64,000 nucleotides of DNA from Pomacea canaliculata. Its lineage: Eukaryota; Mollusca; Gastropoda; Architaenioglossa; Ampullariidae. A program made the position numbers and the translations under genes. Below the pieces are notes generated by a model. That model was given only the letters and a program-made list of their open reading frames with translations, made no database searches and was not told the origin of the DNA. Positions 39,801 to 51,900 of this stretch are shown piece by piece (the first letter of the stretch is position 1; each line of letters opens with the position of its first letter). The stretch covers positions 37,254,751 through 37,318,750 of the forward strand of contig NC_037590.1 in assembly GCF_003073045.1 (NCBI RefSeq), in the 5' to 3' direction.

Positions 39801-42009
39801 CTCTGTACAACGCACGCTCTCGGGGTAAGAGGCACGGTCCTGCTCGATACGGTTGTACGTCACTTGCACTTAGAAATGTTGCGCCTATTAGTGACGGGCC
39901 AATTGAAAGGTAATTAAGCGGTGTGTTGCTGCTGACGTCCATCTGCAAGAAAAGACCTTGGATCGCCATCATCTTTGTCGCCCCTGGAGACGCACCGTAC
40001 TCGCCAGCAGCTCCCCTCTCACCCATTCACATTCTCACTTTCTAGAGCGAGGGATTTGTGGGGAGTGGGGGTGAAACAATTATGAAAAGCCAGGTGCTGT
40101 GGGCACAAATCATTCCCCTCTCACCCATTCACATTCTCACTTTCTAGAGCGAGGGATTTGTGGGGAGTGGGGGTGAAACAATTATGAAAAGCCAGGTGCT
40201 GTGGGCACAAATCATTCGCCCCACATACTGCTGGCGCCAGTGAAACCTTCTTTGAGTGTCTGGCTTAGGACCTATTAACACCGCACTATGCGCTGCAGGC
40301 GCTAGCGAAATATTCTATGCTGCCGCTCGCTCCCCATTACACCTACTAATGGGATTCTACCATGGTCCATGCTACCGCTACATTTTCCCACACTTCCCAC
40401 TTTACAACCTGAACAGTAAATTCACAAAAGACAGAAAATACCTATGTAGACAGCAATGCCATCTACATAAAACAGAGTTAACCTTTTGCATAAAAAATGA
40501 GCATTGGTGAATAAAATCAGAGAAAGAAAGTGAAAGAATAAGAGGGTCAGAGAGTAAAAGATGGGGATTGTGCATGCATACAGGTATCTGTTCATCCCTT
40601 CATTATGTATTTGCACTTTGATCTTAGCCAAAAGGCTGAGAAGCTGTTTAACAACATTAAAATCATAATGAATTCATAAAGTTTAAAGGTTTCAGAAGGG
40701 TCTGTGCATGGCAATATTAGAAAGACATGCATTTCAGAATGTGTGTCACTCAAAATAGCTTTTTACAATACCTAGATAGTTGGGAAAAAACCCAACACAC
40801 TAAGCAAAAGTCTTTCGGATCATTTAATGCACTTGCACATTTGCTCAAAACGTTCTCACTCCACTTCCTACCCCAAAATTTTAAAGTTTTAACTTGCATG
40901 CTTCTGGTAGTAACACAGGGCATGACAAATCCCACTAAATAATACTGAGCAATATTTGCATATGTTGCAGTCCTATGCTCCTCAATGGAGCAACATGGAA
41001 TAAACTAATATTTGCATTAGATTTATGTTGAGAAAAGTTCACTCTTCGCTGAAAGCTAAACAGCTGCATCATGAGTCAGAAAAGTTAAAGGTCAAAGAAT
41101 GGCAATCATTATACCATGATTTAATTGCTACAGGTGGAACATAATAAAATGTAATATATAGAGCAATGCCTAGCATTTACATCTTAGTCTAAAGATATAT
41201 AGCTGTAGAATGCAACAAACTCTCAGCAAACTGGCTGGAAATGAAGTGGTTGAGGGAAAAGAAAACAAATTTATAGATAGTAAAGAATGTTAAAGAGGCT
41301 CAAAAATTGTATTAATATGGCCTTTAGAATGTCATCTTTTGCAGTGTTTGTATCGAGCAGCTGTGGGTATGGGAATGAAAGAATATACTCAGCTCAGAGC
41401 CTGGTTTGAAAGTTATGACCAAAGTAATGTTTTGAATCAGGTAACCAAAATTGCTATAATAGCACTGGTGTCATTTCCAGCTGCTGACTGTGACACAGTG
41501 TATCTCTGCCGTCAGTACTGAATACCTACAGTTCCACGTTATCATTCTGGTTTTACTAAAACCATTCTTCGAGCCCAACAGGTGAATAGTTTCAATGAAT
41601 TACTGATCAAACTTTTAATTTCAATTTGGATAGTAAGAAAAATGAAAACTTAAAATGTGATTAGAAATGTGTTTTCCGGCACTAACACCAGGAAACTTAT
41701 TCCTGTCACTATGCTCATGGAAAACACATGCATAAACTAGCGCGGAACTAGTAATTCCTGATCGTTTAATACCCAACTTACCTTATCGGCAAAACCATTG
41801 GGTTCGTTCTTGTTACTAAGTTGATCGTTTGCCGGGTTTACATGTGGTCCATTACCAGTCGCTTTATCGTCCGATTGGTCCACTTCTTTCATAGAGTAAA
41901 AGCTGTATCCTAGTAAAGCTTGAAGGGCCAAAATAACGATAGAAAAATAAAAGAAGTATTTGTATCGAGAATAGAGTCTCCGAGTTACAACTAGTCGCGC
42001 GGCTGCCAT
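18838..42009 (-). CDS. XYLT: Peptide O-xylosyltransferase (XYLT family) with WSC domain
   Basis: Golgi type II membrane enzyme that moves xylose from UDP-xylose to serine of proteoglycan cores, the first step of heparan and chondroitin sulfate synthesis. Thirteen coding exons (minus), all in phase: 42009-41782, 27086-26723, 25311-25198, 24959-24792, 23689-23520, 23091-22889, 22396-22316, 21846-21630, 21399-21223, 20886-20781, 20325-19988, 19657-19343, 19179-18838; 940 residues. Residues 18-38 are the signal anchor ([20 protein letters not shown]). About 150-197 match the pre-domain ([18 protein letters not shown]). About 198-290 are a WSC domain ([15 protein letters not shown]). About 310-610 are the GT14 core ([56 protein letters not shown]). 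The rest is the XylT C-terminal domain, ending [12 protein letters not shown]. It fits the family over its whole length. An in-frame ATG at 42078 would add 23 residues; 42009 was chosen because MAAARL...RRLYSRYK matches the short cytosolic tail of relatives. The first intron is 14.7 kb. Confidence 0.95.
25560..25685 (+). repeat. SINE-like 3' end in a xylosyltransferase intron
   Basis: gtaaagtgccatgagcc...gggatattgcactatataaattcactgtattattatt has the form of a common SINE/LINE 3' tail (AAAGYGC.TTGAGC ... GCGCTATATAAAT.(ATT)n). No tRNA head was found upstream, so it is truncated or old. Confidence 0.45.
28039..28074. repeat. (GT)n/(GC)n simple repeat
   Basis: An alternating tract that begins as GT repeats and turns into a (GC)n run ending at about 28074. 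Alternating purine-pyrimidine DNA of this kind can take up Z-form. Confidence 0.8.
32225..32335. repeat. (AAAC)n simple repeat
   Basis: Runs of aaac/aaacaaac with few other bases, densest at 32270-32320. It explains the long Cys/Phe/Val-rich minus-strand ORFs over this spot. Confidence 0.8.
33300..33525 (-). repeat. tRNA-derived SINE copy, inverted
   Basis: On the minus strand AGGGCGTTCTGGTTAAAAC is an A-box-like head, and GGTCTTTGGTTCAGATCTC a B-box-like element. The body continues through ctttcccgcagtttctttcc and catacgaaatcacctt. It resembles the copy at 3462-3660 in order and wording. Confidence 0.5.
34827..34972. mobile_element. Probable hAT-type element remnant
   Basis: The left end CAGTGATGCCCAACCTTTTT and, inverted, AAAAAAGATTGGGAACGCCC at the right resemble hAT ends of the CAGTGGTTCCCAAC kind. 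I found no clear 8-base target duplication. A GC-rich piece at about 35025-35060 (cgcgcggggccggatgaggg) may belong to it, so the right limit is unsure. Confidence 0.4.
37520..37785. repeat. Degenerate minisatellite, about 40-57 bp units
   Basis: Five or six diverged units share the pattern 'acaGTAg..g.cATTAAATGAacCtt...acgTCACt.acacac' (for example 37528, 37561, 37608). Later units decay to 'gggcatgaaacgtacc' and 'aagcatgaaataaatt'. Confidence 0.5.
38725..38830. repeat. Short degenerate tandem repeat (ctctcacacattctcct)
   Basis: Three units, starting near 38728, 38765 and 38808, share ctctctcacacatcctcct or close variants. They lie directly left of the hAT element at 38844. Confidence 0.5.
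38844..39043. mobile_element. Nonautonomous hAT-type element (MITE), 200 bp
   Basis: It starts CAGGGGTGGGCAA and ends TTTGCCCAGGTCTG, the inverted end of the same motif, which is a hAT signature. It is flanked by perfect 8-base duplications, ctatagag, at 38836-38843 and 39044-39051. The inside is very GC-rich (gggccggatccggcccgtgg) and noncoding. Confidence 0.85.
40012..40215. repeat. Perfect tandem duplication, two 102 bp copies
   Basis: The unit beginning tcccctctcacccattcac and ending gggcacaaatcat occurs at 40012-40113 and again at 40114-40215 with no difference that I can see. It is either a very recent duplication or an assembly artefact. Confidence 0.9.
40617..40644 (-). pseudogene. 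U2 snRNA 5'-end-like fragment
   Basis: The minus strand reads GCTTCTCAGCCTTTTGGCTA followed by AGATCAA. This matches the nearly invariant 5' end of U2 snRNA (GCTTCTCGGCCTTTTGGCTAAGATCAA) with one change. The rest of U2, including the branch-site pairing GTAGTA, is absent downstream, so it is a truncated copy and not a working U2 gene. Confidence 0.6.
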
Positions 42010-42129
42010 TCTCGTTTGTGAGAGACTTCTTTTTGCCTTCCGACAAGAGAGCGCTTGTGGGCGTGGTCTTAGAAGCACGGCCCCCTTTCAGCCCGTGAAC
42101 ATTCTGCGGCGTACGCCATCCATATCTTC

Positions 42130-43860
42130 TCATAATTGACTAGCTACAGTTTTTAAATGATAGAGGGCTTTGTTTTGCGAAGAAGAATTCAACTTCTGTA
42201 ATGTGTGATTAATGGCGAACAGCGGAAAGATTATCTGTGCCACGTCGGTTGGCGTATGCGTAAATAGGAATTTTTGAGGAGAGTAGGTCACGAACTTGAG
42301 TTACTGTATCTACACAGACTTATCTTAAAAATGTCACATCTGTGTTTTTTAACACCTAGCATCTCTCGTTTTTTATGCCGTGACGATGTTGCAAATCATT
42401 GCACTGATTAGCATACGATACTAAATTAATCTAGGACTCAACAAAGCCGCTCGTTTCTCACACTGTCGAGTATGTTGGTGGCACGCGAAGTCCAGAAATA
42501 CAGCGAAAGAATAGCTTATCGCCACCTCAACAGCTTGAATCATGCCCTACAGAGTTACTAGGATCGAGACTGCATGACATCTCTATTCACCGCAATGATG
42601 AATGGAACCGAAATCTCTCCGCTGGTCTATCATCTGAAAACAGACACTACATAAACATAAACTCAAATTGCAGCGAGTAGGACATTCTTAGACCAGCTTC
42701 TTTTCTTCCCACGTCACCTTTTACTGTAGAGTATGATCCTTGGCTAGCTGATAAGTCGAGGTCCTCCCCCTGGTCTTTAAAGATGATCGCCTTATATCTG
42801 CTCCGTTCCGGGCAATAACAACACACATATTCTCATCCAAGTATCAACTTTTTTTCCCCATTCTAATTTCAAAGAACCGAAAAAAGACGTTATTCCTCAA
42901 GATGCTTTCGGTTTTATTATCATGTCAGTGGTGTTTTATGTATGTCCCAACCATAGGTACACAAACAAAAAGTACACACATGCAATTTAACTGTTACATT
43001 ATATAGATTTTGAAATTGAGAATATTTCCATTATTTTTTTTACATTGAACTGGAAGTAACATTGTAAACCTCATGTCATGAATCTCTCTACAATGAAAAT
43101 GTATCTTCACAGAAGTCATAGCTAAATTTGTGTAGGGTTCTTCAAAGGTTTTTGTGTTGGTGTGTCCCCTGATGTCTGTGGGTGCTTTTCTTTCAGCACT
43201 TGGCAAGAGCTCCTTGTGTGAGTTCCAGCTTTACAAATATTCCCCATCCTCCCTAGAGCCTGGCAACTTACTACCTCTCCAAACCCTAAAGTTAGAACTT
43301 GGATCTGATGTTTTTTTTATCAGCAGATCTCTATTTACATTCTGGGCCTATTTCTTGAAATAAAAACACCAAAGGAAAAAAACTCTCTTTGACACCATTT
43401 TGTATGTGAAGCTTTGATCGATACCACCAGCTGTGATGTTTATTCTCGTAGATGCAGCGGAAGAATTGTTCGTCCTAATAGGGCGGTTAGTGACAGATGT
43501 CTATTGCTTTATAAAACTGAGTGCATTTTCATGTGTACATCACATGCATAATCAAATAACATCTTGTGAAAATTTAAACAATGCATCCTTTTGTTTCCTG
43601 CACGGGAAAGTTTGTGACCAAAACTTTTCATAAGACATTGCACGACATGGCCTAAACTTAAGGACATTTTATTTTGGCACTTTACTTGTCGAACAAACCC
43701 AGATGTTTAAACTGTTTTAATTACAAGAGCTACATGGCTAAGCAATAAGATAGTTCTCCATTTGCCTAAACATCTTTGTGCAAAAAAAAAAAAAACAAAA
43801 CACCTTTGACCCTTGCGCTTCTGTTCATAATCAGCATTCTCTCTCTGTCCCTTAACTGTT
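42130..43860. other. Spacer upstream of the xylosyltransferase gene
   Basis: The first few hundred bases hold the likely promoter of the minus-strand xylosyltransferase gene, but I saw no clear TATA box. The rest is AT-rich, with no convincing ORF or named repeat. Confidence 0.4.
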
Positions 43861-43865
43861 TCCAG

Positions 43866-44690
43866 TCACTGGGTGGACATCATGAGTTGCAACAAATCTG
43901 ATGTAGGCCAGCTGGGCCTATCCTGTGCCCCTTCCAGCAGGTTACCAAAATGGAGGAAAGTCCATATCTTGATGTTACTCATCATCCCTGGATGGGTCTT
44001 GGGCAGTGTATCAAGCGACATGCCCGAACCAAACCAGCTTCTGTCTCTCAACTGTGGCAAGCAGTCTCTCCTTAATAATAATAAATCCAAAATCTTGTAA
44101 AGTCCATACTCACACTCCTAAGGAGCATGCTCTTAGCACCTAAGAACAAGGAGACATGGACAGCATACGAAGTACAGGAAAGCGAACGAATAACATATGA
44201 ACTATGAAAGAATAAACAACAGTACTAGAAAACACAAAGAGGAACCAAATAACAAAAACTGAGTGTCATGATATTGCAAAAGGAAGATGAGCAGAGAAGG
44301 GTGTAAAAAATGAATAGCACTGTGGAAAAGAAGACGTGCGTTTTCAGAGCATGTTTAAAGGATGCAGTGGTGGGTAAGTGGTGGATATATCCTTGGTGAC
44401 CAGACTGCGAATGAATTCATTTAACTTCTGTTTCTTGTAGAGTATATGGAACAGTCTCTGAAGGCACTTTGTCAAATCTCTCTCCATATTAGCTGGTTCT
44501 AAGTTTTGCAGCCATACAGCAAAATGAAAGTGACCAGGGACTTGTATAGCTTGAATTTATTCTTAAAGCTGATACTCCTGCTATTCCATATCTTGTTCAT
44601 TCTCACCATTGCTGCCATGATTCACATCTGTCTAAATACTTCAATTGTTCAAGCCTTGATTTGCTTGACATACCAAGATGACTGAATTAG
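43866..44690 (-). mobile_element. LINE 3'-end relic interrupted by a SINE
   Basis: Minus-strand frames read AAMVRMNKIWNSRSISFKNK followed by FKLYKSLVTFILLYGCKT at 44480-44660, and later LLATVERQKLVWFGHV at about 44000-44070. These match the C-terminal part of a family of LINE reverse transcriptases (..FKLYKSLVTSILLYGCETW.. then ..LLATVKRRKLAWFGHV..). Between them, about 44078-44385, lies unrelated sequence with a SINE-like end. Stops show that the copy is dead. Confidence 0.65.
44078..44385 (-). repeat. SINE inserted into a LINE
   Basis: On the minus strand it ends ggactttacaagattttgg followed by atttattattattaa, the (ATT)n-type tail of many SINEs, preceded by ctaagagcatgctcctta. It interrupts the LINE between its IRSLVTK-like and LLATV-like parts. 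The 5' limit is approximate and the tRNA head is not clear. Confidence 0.45.
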
Positions 44691-45192
44691 TTTACTTTTC
44701 TAGATGGCACGCTTCTACCCATTTTTAAATTTGTGTTTTTTAGGTCTGTGGAAAATGACCAGCTCATTTTAAAAAGTGTACAGGTAAGCTATAATTCAGT
44801 GCTAAAAAAAAAGAGAGAGAGCACAAGAAGAATGGACAAGACCAAACTGAAATGCTTTGATATGTAGCAATCTTTGAAGGCTACCTCAGTAAAATTGTGC
44901 AAATGATTTTTAATCTAATTATAAATTTATTTGAAATATAAATAGTATGGCAAACTAGTAATAGTTGTGCATTATTTCTTCTTAGCAATGTTGGGTCTGG
45001 CTTCTTCGACAAATGCTAGCCATTTAAGTACAAAAATGTTTTCGATAGTAAATTGATAGTCTGCTTCACTCAGACTGACAGTATGTGCTTGTGTGAGTAT
45101 ATACATACCTGCTCATACTGGTACTATGAAATGGGACAAACATGTACCCACAAACTTGTATTACTGGACTACGTGCAGACAATTTAATCCAA

Positions 45193-45290
45193 TTAACTAC
45201 TAAAACAAAGCTGGTGTATACAAAGCTTCCGGTTTAGCCACATTTCAGCTTAACTACTAGAATGAGGCTGGTGTATACAAAGCTTCGCTG
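45193..45290. repeat. Imperfect tandem duplication, 57 bp period
   Basis: ttaactactaaaacaaagct at 45193 recurs as ttaactactagaatgaggct at 45250. Both run on into ggtgtatacaaagcttc. Confidence 0.7.
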
Positions 45291-45556
45291 AGACTAACTG
45301 CAGAGAACTTTAGATTAGAAGAGGCTACGAGTTGGTCTCGGCAGACAGACAGCAGTCCACCTATACATGTCCGTGATGTAACAGTGCATGCATGCACACA
45401 GACACACATAGAAACAGACACCCATTTCATTTTTTAACAGTAATCATGCTCAGCTTAACTGCTTACATACCACATGCTACTCATAAATATACAAATATTC
45501 TTTTATCCTGACATCAGTTCCTCAGAGAATGCCATTCATGCATCCTTTTTCTTTAA

Positions 45557-45562
45557 TTTATT
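45557..45562 (-). terminator. Polyadenylation signal candidate for NPLOC4
   Basis: TTTATT on the plus strand gives AATAAA on the minus strand, about 370 bases after the NPLOC4 stop. It is a suitable distance for a short 3' UTR. Confidence 0.4.
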
Positions 45563-45930
45563 TAAAGAACATATCGGAAATGTTTCCAGTGGGTAACAAA
45601 GATTCAACAAACATCTAATTTAACTTACAATTAATAAACATGTGAATTTTACACAAAACAGTATTAATTTGTACTTGAAACTGTAAGCAAATAATAAAAT
45701 GTTCTTTAGAAATAATGCTTGCAGATCCACAGAGTGGTGCATGAGCTTTTGAACTCACTTATCACAAATGGCTTGAGAAAGCAATTCTCTGTTCTCATCA
45801 ATGACTGCATGCAGTTATGCCCACTTTCATTCCAAATACAACCCCTTTTTGTTTGCAATAAGCTTTTTTATAAACTGCTTCAATAAAATCTTCTTTTGCA
45901 AGACGCAGAAAGCTTACTAAAACTCGAGGT

Positions 45931-48900
45931 TTACATGGAAGAGCCTGAATATGGCAATGAGCACATCTCACAGACTGCCAGTCCAGGTTGGTTCAGGAAA
46001 GTGCAGTGAGCACAGGTCCACATGCCCATTGCCCTCCCTCCACTGCTGGGAGGTAATGGAACAGCCCCAGGACCAGCGTAAGATGTTGGCGGTGGTGCAT
46101 GTGATGGCGCTGTAAAAAAAAGCAAAAGAATCTATGAAAGTAATATTAATTTCTGCTTGAATCCTTCTTCAAATCTAGATTCATGAAAGAAACATTTTTG
46201 AGAGACAGGGTATGTGAGTGTGTGAGAAGGGTTGCATGTTTCTTAGTGATAATCAACAGGTAAAGACTGCAATGTAGCAGGTACTTGCATCTAGAATTCA
46301 TTATGTTCATTATCTTTACTAATAAAAATAATGTCCCTTGCTGATCATGGGGGTACCTGATGATTTTACCACCTATTTCTTACATCTGGGATCTGCCAAA
46401 AATCAGACCTGAGATAAAGACGTCCCCAGCCACACTGCACACAATCTCATTAAGCTCTATGAATCTTCAAAGAAAACTAGAGACTAAAGGGTTAGTGACA
46501 GGTTAACATGTTATCACTAAAGACAGAAAATACTAATCTTATAAGTACACTTAACCACGTCTTAGTAAGGAGAATGATTTAATCTCAAAGCAACATTACC
46601 ATGCTTAATCTCAAAGAAACATTACCATGCGCTGATATCATCTCCTCCACTGTTGCCCACTCCTCTGTCTTTTTGAACTGCAAGGCTTTGGCCTCATCTT
46701 GTGTCTTCACAGCCTCCAAAAGCAATCCCAGCTGTTCCTAAAACATTAAAGACCAGCTTGAATGGTCTGCATTTTTTGTAGATATCAGTAGATACAGGTG
46801 GTATAAAACTAATCTGTAAATTTCAGCCTTCAAAATACATTCGTCTACTACATCTTGCTAGTGCACCCTTCACAACATTGCCTGCAGTCAACACCAATCA
46901 GAGAGAGAGAGAATGAACGACAGTTTGGATTATTCAGATGCTGACAGTCTGCATTTCTTGTGGTTCTGAAAAACTGCTATTTTCGCATGAGATATGCAGA
47001 CTTTCAAAGTCCGAATAATCTGAACTGTCGCTCTGTTTCGATTTGACTGCTGGCAACATTGTGAACAGTGTACCAACGTGATGTAATACACCATTACCGG
47101 CAGTTGTTGATCGCAAGTTGTGAATTGCATAATTTAATAGCAGATAATTAACGGATGGTTTTTGAAAGCTGTAATTTACAGGTTAGTTTTATTTCCCCTT
47201 TATCTACCATTATCTGCAAAAAATGCAAACCATTCAGGTTGGTCTTTCAAGATCAGCCTTAAATACTTCACTAAAGATTGATAAAAATGATTTAAATATA
47301 TAAAAACAGATTTTCAAAGGTTTTAAAACACTGTCATCATGACTCAGAGACAGTCCATCTTCTTCTGTAGTAGTATGAAGCATCTTAACTTTTTTTCCCT
47401 GACATTCTGATACTCCAGGCGACATAAGAAATCTTGAAAACCCATATTTTTGCATTGCAGTAACCCCCCATCCTCTCACTCTTTTTTTGCCAATTGATGT
47501 GTCCTTATGAGTGAATGTGTGCTGATCAGATGACAGGCACATAAGTGTAAAACTTTTTACTTCGTAGCGCAAGTTTGGTTAAATGAGCTGATTGGACAGA
47601 AGCATTTTGAGTGGGTTTTTTTTTTTCTTTTTGGTAAATGTCATGAGCTCCTTTATAAAAAGGTATATACTTTTAAACCTTCACTGTTGATATTAGTATA
47701 CTTTGTGTGTGCACTCTTTTTGACTTGTATTCATGGTTATGTCTCTGCATATTTGTTTGCTAATATGTTTGGTCTGCATCTGAATGCACACTTAATGCAT
47801 TTTGAGTCTCAACAGTTTGTGTACATCCCTTTTAGCCTAGTGTCAAATGGGGAAATGCACAAAAGAAAGCTGCTTTATTTATTGCTTTCTATAGTGAGCA
47901 GTAATGTTAAGCCTTGAAATATCCCAAACTGTCTTTACTTATTCTAACATAAGCAACTTCTCACTCTCAATGGCAGCATTTCTGATGTTGTTAAGAACAT
48001 GAGGAGATGAAAGTCTGACATGGCATTAAGAAACTGGTTGGGACTAAACTGCTCCATGTAAGACATCAAAGCATTGAAATCCTGAAACAAACGGAGTACG
48101 GCATGAGGGCAGAGTCAAACAATAAAATTCAAATTAGTTCCATAAATGGAACATGCAGCTACAAGATGAGCACACCCAAAAGCCAGAAACCAGTTATTAA
48201 AAGTGACAACAATATTATATCTTTTACTTTTTAACAAATTTAAAATACTTCTTTAGAATGATACTAGTAAACGATTTCTGATAAGCATGAGCTTTGCTTG
48301 CATGGATATTTCTGAAAAACATTAAGCTCACACACTCCCAACTTAAGAACAAAAAAAAAAAAAAAAGAAAAAGAAACCAAAGGCACAAGGTTACCTGTGT
48401 TTCACCCATGCCAGCACGGTTCTCCACAGGGAAAAAGCGAGGTCCTTCCAGAGTTCGAAATGTGTATTGGAAATCTGCTGGAAAAGCTGCTGGCATGTCA
48501 ACTAGCAAATACTCTACTGGAAGTGGCCGAGCCAGATGTGTCACCTCATTGCCATAGCTGTCTTTGCCCTGGAACAGTGTGTGCAAATAAGGCAACATGA
48601 AAACAAAAGATCACATAACAAGTTGGCAAAAGATCATCATCAGAATCATTGCATTCAAATTGTACATCACTGAAGCATTCATCAGATTCATTATCAGCAA
48701 ATATTTTACCGGGATACTTGAAATATACACATTTTGTATATGGCATACCTTATAGAACACATCTGGGACATACTGCTCATTGGAAGACTCCTTTATGTAG
48801 CCTAGTTCTGGAACATCCTTGGTGGGAATGAGACAGTCATCTTTGACTAATGCCATACACTGATTAGACACCTGGTAGCCTTCAAAATGAATCTGGTTAT

Positions 48901-51900
48901 TGTTGTCACCTGTAAATGCATGACCTTATGAAATCTCTTTAGACAATTTGTGATGCATGCTTAGTCACTGATGAATGGCAGCAATAAAGTAAATTGCCTT
49001 AATATCTGCATGTGAATTTCTTGTTTATTGAAAATTTCTTTTTTCTTTTCTTTTGGGGGGGGGGAAGGAATAGGGGATTAGCAAATGTAAGTGTGAGCAT
49101 CAAAATAAAATCTTATTAAATGAATGGGAAGCAGATTTGATAAACAGTATAACACAAGGTCTTAAATGGGACTTAGCATATAGCAAGAAGAAATATTTTC
49201 TTTATCAGAGCCTAATTTTTAAGTACCTGTGGCAATGACTGTCACAAACTTGGAGCCAAAGTGTCCCTCAGGCGAAAGTTTGCAGGGATTAGGGAACTTG
49301 TTCTGAAAGTCTGCTGCCATTACACACTCTTCTGCACTGAGGAAGTGGGAATCCTAATGCAAGCAAATCAGCAATATGCTAGCATCATGTGGCTCTTAGA
49401 CTGGAGCAAGTTATATAAAAAAGGCTGAATTTTCCCACATAAAACAAACCCCATTGAATTTCTCTGACTACCTTACTTTATCTCATCCAAGTTATCCCGT
49501 TTCATTAAGAAACAACAACAGTAACTTGTCATCCACCTTTCACAGTCTGCTGTGGCTTAGAAATTATTGTTAAATGTGTCCACACTCATTCTCTGCAAAT
49601 TCAGAGGGAAAAAAGACTTACGATGTTTCCTCTAAAATTTCTGACAGTTCCTTTTGACAGATCTTCTGCTACCAAGTCTGTAAATATCCAGCCTACAGGA
49701 ATCAAACCAAGCTGCTTTGCTGCATCATTGATCATCACCTCTTTGGAATCAGGTAAAAGTTCAATTTTATTTGGGGAGTTTTTCTGCAAATAACAAATAA
49801 CATTTCAGTCATTTGGTCACTATCATCACTATCTCCTCTCCAACAATCTAAAAGTAAGCAAGGGCACTCAAGGAAGCTTATTAAACTAAACTCCAATAGT
49901 GAAACAATCCAATCTCACAATATCTAAAAAAACTCGATGAAAAATTATGATTAAAAAAAAATGTTTTTTTTTAAATATCCGTCAGCAAGGTTTAAACTCC
50001 CACAGCTCAGAATTAAATAAAACAAAATTTTAAGAAATGAAAAATAAGAAAACAGAAGACCTAAGACAGTGGTAGATTACTCTCTAAAGCTTTGCCTACC
50101 TGTGGTGGTTCATAGATGGCTGCAACTGTTGCCTTTATACCAAGTGGGACATCTTTATGTGGCTCATAGCGACCATACATTATACCAATTCTCTGGTTGC
50201 CAGTGTTGCGCCAGTAGTTCAGAAAACGATCAGCCACTGTAGAATTCTCAAACATTATGTAATCTACATGACGATAGGGCTGCAGACAAAAAAAACAAAG
50301 ACAGAAGGATAAGTTTACATCAGAAACACACGTGTTTCTGAATGTTATTCAAATTGTCAGTGAATAGATGTTCAGAGAAAAAAAAAATGAAAGAGAAAAG
50401 CTGATTCTGTATGAATTAATTCACAAGAATGCATAAGCACATGTATGGATAGATTTGGATTTTAAAGCATCCTGTTAACCTCTGTGGATTATATTAAAAC
50501 CTCAAAGGTAGATGCTATAGATATGATTGTAATTTAAAGATTTTGTTAAATTATTGTTTATGTGGTATAGAATTGCTGAAACCATCTGAAAATGTTTACT
50601 TAAAACGTTTAGAGTGATAAAAATGTGGAACATTTTAAAGTAAGTTACATAATAAGGTAGCTGAATGAAAATTATTTTTCCTAACACATTCTTTAAAATC
50701 TAGCAGAACATGCTGCAGTCAAAAACGTGCTCTAATGAATACTCTGGCAATCTTTCTAAGTATGAAAAGCTGTGAGAAAAATTTGACGTCCAATTTTGTA
50801 GTTAGGTGTGCATGAGAAAAATTTGTAGACCAAATTTGTAGTGTGGAGTTGAGACTGTTTCTTCTTCTTGACAAGTGGCAGTCTTTGATAAGGTGATTAA
50901 ATAGTTATAGAATAAAAAATAAGAATAAAATTTATTAAAGAATAGGAATAATTTAAAAAAATGTTATTGCTTAGCTGAGCCAAAGCTGCCAGACTTATGC
51001 AAACATATGTAATTTTGTTTGCGATGCCCAAGTTTTAATTGCTAAAAGGGAATCCGATAAAATTAAAAATAAGACAGCAGTGAGAGGAAAATGTGCTGTA
51101 GTGTAATGCCATTAGTAAGACGTTTTTCAATAAGTATACTAAAACAGCAGACAGAGATTTCTGAAACCAACCTTGCAATGTGAATCAGAGGCAAGCTGTT
51201 CCAAATAAAATTGCTGATATTGGAAAGACACAGCAAAGTCTTTGGGGTCTTGACAGGGTGGGATTGATGACTGGGACAAAAAGCTGCTAACGTGGTATAG
51301 AGGTGATAAGTGAGTGTCGATAAATTATGATGGTGCTGATGTTAAGATGTGGACTTTGAAAAGGCATTCGACAGTGTAGACAGGGATGTCATCTGGAGGC
51401 TGATGATCCACTATGGCATTCCACCTAAGCTCATAAACATTATTCAGGGGTTGTACAAAGACTTGTCCTGCCAAGTTATTCACAATGGCAAACTCACTAA
51501 ACCTTTCGTAATGAAGACCAGTGTAAGACAGGGTTGCATATTAACACCAACAATCTTCATGATGGTCATAGACTGGATTATGAGCAAGACAACACAAGGC
51601 AACAACATCGGTATTCAGTGGACCACCAAACAGCTAGAGGACCTAGACTTTGCAGATGACATTAGTCTCCTATCTCATCGGCAACAACATGCAAAGTGAG
51701 TAAGTTAGCAAAGGAAGCAGAGAATACTGGCTTAAAGGTCAACAGAAAGCAAGACTGAAGTGTTGAGAATCAACACCAAACAGTAACTTCCAATTCAACT
51801 TCAAGGAGAGAACATCCTGGAAACAGACAGCTTCAAGTATCTGCAGAGCACTGTCAACAAGGACAGTGGGGCTGATGATGACATCAAAAGCCGCACCAAC

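Larger units (their letters stand above)
27950..40250. other. GC- and CpG-richer block inside the first xylosyltransferase intron
   Basis: Compared with the AT-rich sequence on both sides, this part has many more CG dinucleotides and C-runs (for example around 29800-30350 and 33690-33920). It carries many ORFs of 60-130 residues, but none looks like protein; they come from the lower stop density. No exon with family resemblance was found in it. Confidence 0.5.
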
